24,417 nt of DNA from the NCBI GenBank assembly GCA_035553895.1, contig DATMJI010000039.1:1-24417 (forward strand). Reading direction: 5' to 3'. The position numbers and the translations under genes were made by a program. The DNA is from JADDRA01 sp035553895. GTDB taxonomy: Bacteria > Actinomycetota > Acidimicrobiia > Acidimicrobiales > CADCSY01. Below the pieces are notes generated by a model. The model worked only from the letters and a program-made list of their open reading frames with translations. It did not search any database and was not told where the DNA came from. Positions 21,253 through 24,417 of the stretch are shown one piece after another; the first letter of the stretch is position 1; each line of letters begins with the position of its first letter.

Positions 21253-21287
21253 GAGGAAACCTGGTACTCATCCACTCAGGTTTCCTC
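21253..21287. promoter_or_regulatory. 11-bp perfect palindrome upstream of hsp20
   Basis: GAGGAAACCTG and CAGGTTTCCTC pair perfectly around a 13-base loop. The element is noticeably less GC-rich than its surroundings. It lies between the ctaG stop and the hsp20 promoter on the same strand, so it is either the terminator of the oxidase operon or an operator for hsp20. The sequence does not fit the HspR HAIR consensus or CIRCE. Confidence 0.6.
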
Positions 21288-21307
21288 CTATGGTTGCTGT
21301 GGCGGCC

Positions 21308-22243
21308 TCAGCGCTCGGGCTCGGCCGGTGCCGGGCCGGCCCGCTCCAGCGCCCGCTCGACCTGGGCCCAGGTGAGGGGCGCCCCCCCGTCCGGCTCGGC
21401 CACCGGAGCCCGGCGGTCGAGGGGGATCCCCGGCGAGCGGTCGTCGGTGCCGGCGGCGAAGCGGAAGAACAACACGGTGATGATGGTCCACAGGTAGAAC
21501 CCCCCGACCACCTTCATGATCATCCCGGCCATCTGCTGGTCGGCGGCCACGGACAGGCCGAAGACCCGGGGGACGACGTCGTAGGCCCGGTAGACGACGC
21601 CGTCGGCGAAGGTCAGCCAGCCGGCGGGAACGGTGGGGATGACGGACTGCAGGAACAGGTAGCCCATCTGGCCCGGCAGCGACAGGCGCAGCTCCGCAAG
21701 GGGACCGGCGACGAGGAGCCACATGAGCAGCGAGGCACTCACCACCAGGACGTGCACGCCGTAGTGGAGGAGGCCGTTGGCCACCGAGGCGTTCACCACC
21801 GCCGGCCAGTGGGTGAACACCACCATCCCGTTGAAGATGAGGGTGGCGGTCACCGGCCGGGCCAAGCGGCGCAGCACCCGATAGCCCCGGCCGCTGCCCA
21901 CCAGCAGGCGGGCCAGCCACGCCGGGGTGGCCAGCAGCGCCATGGGCGGCACCACCAGCGACAGCAGCAGGTGCTGGACCATGTGGGCGCTGTAGAGGTA
22001 CTCCTCGCCGAGGTCGTGCACCGGCCAGTCGGCCGCCACCCACAGCGTCGCCAGGGCGGCCACCAGCCAGGCCACCTGGCGGCGGCTCACCACCACCTCG
22101 CCCGGGCGGGTGGCTCGGGGGCCGATGCGGGTGACGGCCCACCAGTAGGCGAGGGCCAGGCCGGCTACGAGGAGCCAGACCTCGGGATGGGCCTGCCAGC
22201 GCCCGGGGTCGTCCCGCACCACCGCAGCGGCGAGGAAGGACAC
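21308..22243 (-). CDS. ctaG: Cytochrome c oxidase assembly protein (caa3-type CtaG)
   Basis: This 311-aa polytopic membrane protein of the caa3_CtaG family is involved in assembly of the terminal oxidase. About seven to eight hydrophobic helices are seen. Family hallmarks include YLYSAHMVQHLLLSLVVPP (His-rich helix), FTHWPAVVNASVANGLLHYG, and DQQMAGMIMKVVGG near the C-terminus. The conserved histidines in these helices suggest copper handling. The GTG at 22243 has an AGGAGG Shine-Dalgarno 7 bases upstream that overlaps the TAG stop of the subunit IV gene (TAGGAGG), so it is the next gene of the operon. This CtaG is unrelated to the CtaG/Cox11 copper chaperone of proteobacteria. Confidence 0.9.
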   Translation of the reverse strand: MSFLAAAVVRDDPGRWQAHPEVWLLVAGLALAYWWAVTRIGPRATRPGEVVVSRRQVAWLVAALATLWVAADWPVHDLGEEYLYSAHMVQHLLLSLVVPPMALLATPAWLARLLVGSGRGYRVLRRLARPVTATLIFNGMVVFTHWPAVVNASVANGLLHYGVHVLVVSASLLMWLLVAGPLAELRLSLPGQMGYLFLQSVIPTVPAGWLTFADGVVYRAYDVVPRVFGLSVAADQQMAGMIMKVVGGFYLWTIITVLFFRFAAGTDDRSPGIPLDRRAPVAEPDGGAPLTWAQVERALERAGPAPAEPER

Positions 22244-22254
22244 GCCGGGGCCTC

Positions 22255-22596
22255 CTACCAGAACCGGAAGGTGGTCAAGGCGACGGCGTAGACGCCCACG
22301 GCCAGCACCAGCCCGGAGACGAACACCCGGGTGAAGAGCCTGCCGTCGAAGCGCAGGTGCATGAACCAGGCGACCACGAGAAAGAACTTCACCACCATCA
22401 TCACCATCAGGGAGGGCACGAGCAGGCCGCCCAGTTGCTCCTCGACGTAGAAGGTGGCCACCTCCAGAGCGGTGAGCAGGGCCAGGACGATGGCGATGAC
22501 GACGTAGCTGCGCTCGCTCGGGTGGTCGTGGCCCTCGTGCTCGGTCTGGGCCTGGTACTCCTCGGCCGCCGCCTCGGCCATGGTGTCGTCGCTCAT
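22255..22596 (-). CDS. Cytochrome c oxidase subunit IV family protein
   Basis: This 113-aa protein has three predicted membrane helices and a hydrophilic His/Glu-containing N-terminus (QTEHEGHDHPSER). It matches the prokaryotic subunit IV family (COX4_pro), with YVVIAIVLALLTALEVATFY, VKFFLVVAWFMHLRFD and a last helix ending FRFW. It is an accessory subunit that stabilises the oxidase core. The ATG at 22596 overlaps the subunit III stop (ATGA), so translation is coupled. Confidence 0.9.
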   Translation of the reverse strand: MSDDTMAEAAAEEYQAQTEHEGHDHPSERSYVVIAIVLALLTALEVATFYVEEQLGGLLVPSLMVMMVVKFFLVVAWFMHLRFDGRLFTRVFVSGLVLAVGVYAVALTTFRFW

Positions 22597-23261
22597 GCCG
22601 GCACCAGGTAGATGAGGGTGAAGATGATGATCCACACGATGTCGACGAAGTGCCAGTAGAGCCCGATGATCTCGACCGTCTCCGCCTTCTCCGCCCCCAG
22701 GCGGCCCCGCAACGACATCACGAACAGGCTGACCAGCATGAGGATGCCGATGGTGACGTGCACCCCGTGGAAGCCGGTGAGGGTGTAGAAGGCGGAGCTC
22801 TGCAGGTTGGTGGTGTAGCCCAGGCCCTCGCGCACGAAGGCGGTGAACTCGTAGACCTGGCCGGCCACGAAGCTGGCCCCCAGCATGGCGGTGGTGAGCA
22901 GCCAGGTGCGGGCCCGGCGGTGGTCGGCCCGCTGGATGGCCGACAGGGCCAGCACCATGGTCAGCGAGCTCATCAGCAGCACGAAGGAGCTCACCGAGGT
23001 GAAGGGGATGTCGTAGAGGTCGGCCACCGCCGGGCCGGCCATCCCCTCGACGTCCTTGGTGCGGTAGAGCAGGAAGGCGGAGATGAGGCCGCCGAAGAGC
23101 AGGCACTCGGAGCCGAGGAACAACCACATCCCCAACTTCTCGTTGGACAGCCCGGTGTTGGTGTGATGCGCCGGGGCGGTGGCGTCGTGGGGCACGTGGT
23201 CGGGGTGCGTCCCCGGCCCGGCGGTGGCGGCCACCGGGGCGGCCTGCTCGCTCACGCTCAC
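22593..23261 (-). CDS. ctaE: Cytochrome c oxidase subunit III
   Basis: This 222-aa integral membrane protein is subunit III of a haem-copper oxidase. After a disordered, His-rich N-terminus (residues 1-37), the helices carry family motifs: KLGMWLFLGSECLLFGGLI, AFYTLTGFHGVHVTIGILML and EIIGLYWHFVDIVWIIIFTL. The Glu in SECLLFG and the His-containing HGxHV and WHFVD motifs are conserved in subunit III. The GTG at 23261 follows an AAGGAGG Shine-Dalgarno by 4 bases and overlaps the ctaD stop in a GTGA; a second GTG at 23255 is possible. It is part of the ctaD-ctaE-subunit IV-ctaG operon. Confidence 0.94.
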   Translation of the reverse strand: MSVSEQAAPVAATAGPGTHPDHVPHDATAPAHHTNTGLSNEKLGMWLFLGSECLLFGGLISAFLLYRTKDVEGMAGPAVADLYDIPFTSVSSFVLLMSSLTMVLALSAIQRADHRRARTWLLTTAMLGASFVAGQVYEFTAFVREGLGYTTNLQSSAFYTLTGFHGVHVTIGILMLVSLFVMSLRGRLGAEKAETVEIIGLYWHFVDIVWIIIFTLIYLVPA

Positions 23262-24417
23262 GAACCCTCCTTCCCGCTGGCCCCAGTGGCATCGGCACCG
23301 GTGCCGGCGGCGTCGCCGGGTTCGCCGGCGGCGCCCACACCGGCGAACTCGGCCTCGGCCTCATCCTCGTCCTCGCCCCCGGCTCCGGCCTCGGCGGCGG
23401 TGTCGTCACCGGTGTCGGGGTCGTCGTCGTGGTGGTCGCCGTGGGAGTCGCCGTGGCCGGCTTCGGGGTCGACCGACGGCTCCAGGCCCAGGCCGACGAC
23501 ACCGCCCACCACCAGCAGGCCACCGATGGCACACAACCAGTAGGTGTAGAGCAGCCCGTAGCTGATGAGGGGCAGGCCCACGGCGATGATGATGGGCCAG
23601 TACGACGGTGACGGCAGGTGGATGCTGCCGGCGTCGACCTGCGGCTGGCGTCCACCGTCCGCCAGCGACACCTCATCGACCTCGCTGAGGTAGTGGTAGT
23701 GCTCCCGGCGCCGCGGCCGGCCCCGCTCGTCCTCTTCGTACTTCTGGTGCCACCACTCGTCGAGGTGCTCCACGGTGGGCTCGACGTCGAAGTTGTGGGC
23801 CGGCGGGGGCGACGACGTGGCCCACTCGAGGGTCCGCCCGTCCCACGGGTCGGCACCGGCCGGCGGGTTGTGGCGGCTGCGCACCACGTTGTACACCCAG
23901 ACCAGGAACGAGGCGGCGATGAGGAACGACCCGATGGTCGACAGCAGGTTCATCAGGTCCCAGCCCATCCCCTCGGCGTAGGTGGCCGTGCGCCGGGGCT
24001 GGCCCTGGAGCCCGGCGATGTGCATGGGGGCGAAGGTCAGGTTGAAGCCGGCGAACATGGCCCAGAAGTGGACCTTGCCCACCGACTCGCTCAGCCGGCG
24101 GCCGAAGACCTTGGGCCACCAGTAGTAGATCCCGGCGAAGATGCCGAACATCGAGCCGCCGAAGAGCACGTAGTGGAAGTGGGCCACGATGAAGTAGGTG
24201 TCGGTCTGTTGGGTGTCGTGGGGGGCGACGGAGTGCATGACCCCCGACAGCCCGCCGATGGTGAACTGCGACACCAGGCCCACGGCGAAGAGCATGGCCA
24301 CCGTGAACTGGAGCTTGCCCTTCCACAGGGTGCCGATCCAGTTGAAGATCTTCACCCCGGTGGGTACGGCGATGAACATGGTCGACAAGGAGAAGGCGGC
24401 CACCGAGACCGGGCCGA
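23258..24417 (-). CDS. ctaD: Cytochrome c oxidase subunit I, C-terminal part (runs off window)
   Basis: The last ~386 codons of subunit I are present; the 5' end lies beyond 24417. The core is recognised by STMFIAVPTGVKIFNW, SVAPHDTQQTDTYF and VAHFHYVLFGG, which carry the haem a and a3 His ligands, and by later helices ending in FLIAASFLVWVYNVV. Beyond the core, a charged linker (ELEDERGRPRRREH region) leads to SPSYWPIIIAVGLPLISYGL and one or two more hydrophobic helices. A ~65-residue low-complexity tail follows, first His/Asp-rich (GHGDSHGDHHDDD) and then Glu/Ala/Gly-rich. The extra helices recall a small subunit IV fused to subunit I. Subunit II and the haem/copper genes are presumably upstream. 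Confidence 0.95.
   Translation of the reverse strand, partial: GPVSVAAFSLSTMFIAVPTGVKIFNWIGTLWKGKLQFTVAMLFAVGLVSQFTIGGLSGVMHSVAPHDTQQTDTYFIVAHFHYVLFGGSMFGIFAGIYYWWPKVFGRRLSESVGKVHFWAMFAGFNLTFAPMHIAGLQGQPRRTATYAEGMGWDLMNLLSTIGSFLIAASFLVWVYNVVRSRHNPPAGADPWDGRTLEWATSSPPPAHNFDVEPTVEHLDEWWHQKYEEDERGRPRRREHYHYLSEVDEVSLADGGRQPQVDAGSIHLPSPSYWPIIIAVGLPLISYGLLYTYWLCAIGGLLVVGGVVGLGLEPSVDPEAGHGDSHGDHHDDDPDTGDDTAAEAGAGGEDEDEAEAEFAGVGAAGEPGDAAGTGADATGASGKEGS

Noticed and set aside
21187..21287. HspR HAIR operator or CIRCE element for hsp20
   Set aside because: CCTGAGT with a 7-base gap partly recalls HAIR, but the second half-site does not match; no CIRCE sequence is present.

Overview
The window is very GC-rich, densely packed bacterial DNA. 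It most likely comes from an actinobacterium of the Acidimicrobiia type. This is inferred from the tiny bL37-like ribosomal protein gene, frequent GTG starts, many 1-4 base start/stop overlaps, and genes that begin a few bases after a TANNNT box with no Shine-Dalgarno (leaderless style). The taxonomic placement is not proven.

Layout. Positions 1-5.5 kb (all + strand) hold a PHP phosphoesterase with a PolX-like N-terminus, a 28-aa bL37-like ribosomal protein, an S9A prolyl oligopeptidase, a type IB DNA topoisomerase and an unrecognised 201-aa protein. The gaps between them carry five copies of a palindromic repeat (family A). At 5.6-10.5 kb, an adenosine-kinase-like PfkB kinase (-) is divergent from an M1 aminopeptidase N (+), which overlaps a calcineurin-like metallophosphoesterase (+). 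At 10.5-14.0 kb lies an OpuC-type compatible-solute ABC transporter. Two permeases and a lipoprotein binding protein run on -, and the CBS-domain ATPase runs on + from a 33-base divergent promoter. At 14.1-15.3 kb is a winged-helix (HTH_42/YcaQ-like) protein (+).

On -, 18.9-15.3 kb: serS, a hairpin, then a probable operon of a ~45-aa membrane protein, sdhC, sdhD and a zinc-ribbon/TM/PQQ-propeller protein. Positions 19.0-20.7 kb (+) hold an ABC-2 type exporter pair. Positions 24.4-20.7 kb (-) hold a terminal oxidase operon (ctaD partial, ctaE, subunit IV, ctaG) followed by an Hsp20 gene.

Most interesting observations. (1) The OpuC binding protein appears to be circularly permuted: the usual C-terminal half sits directly after the lipobox, and the usual N-terminal half ends the protein. 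(2) There are two families of palindromic intergenic repeats. (3) A TANNNT box lies almost always 8 bases before the start codon of the first gene in a transcript, and it helps choose starts. (4) The CtaD tail carries an additional membrane segment and a His/Asp/Glu-rich low-complexity end. No CRISPR array, tRNA, rRNA, insertion sequence or phage gene was seen.
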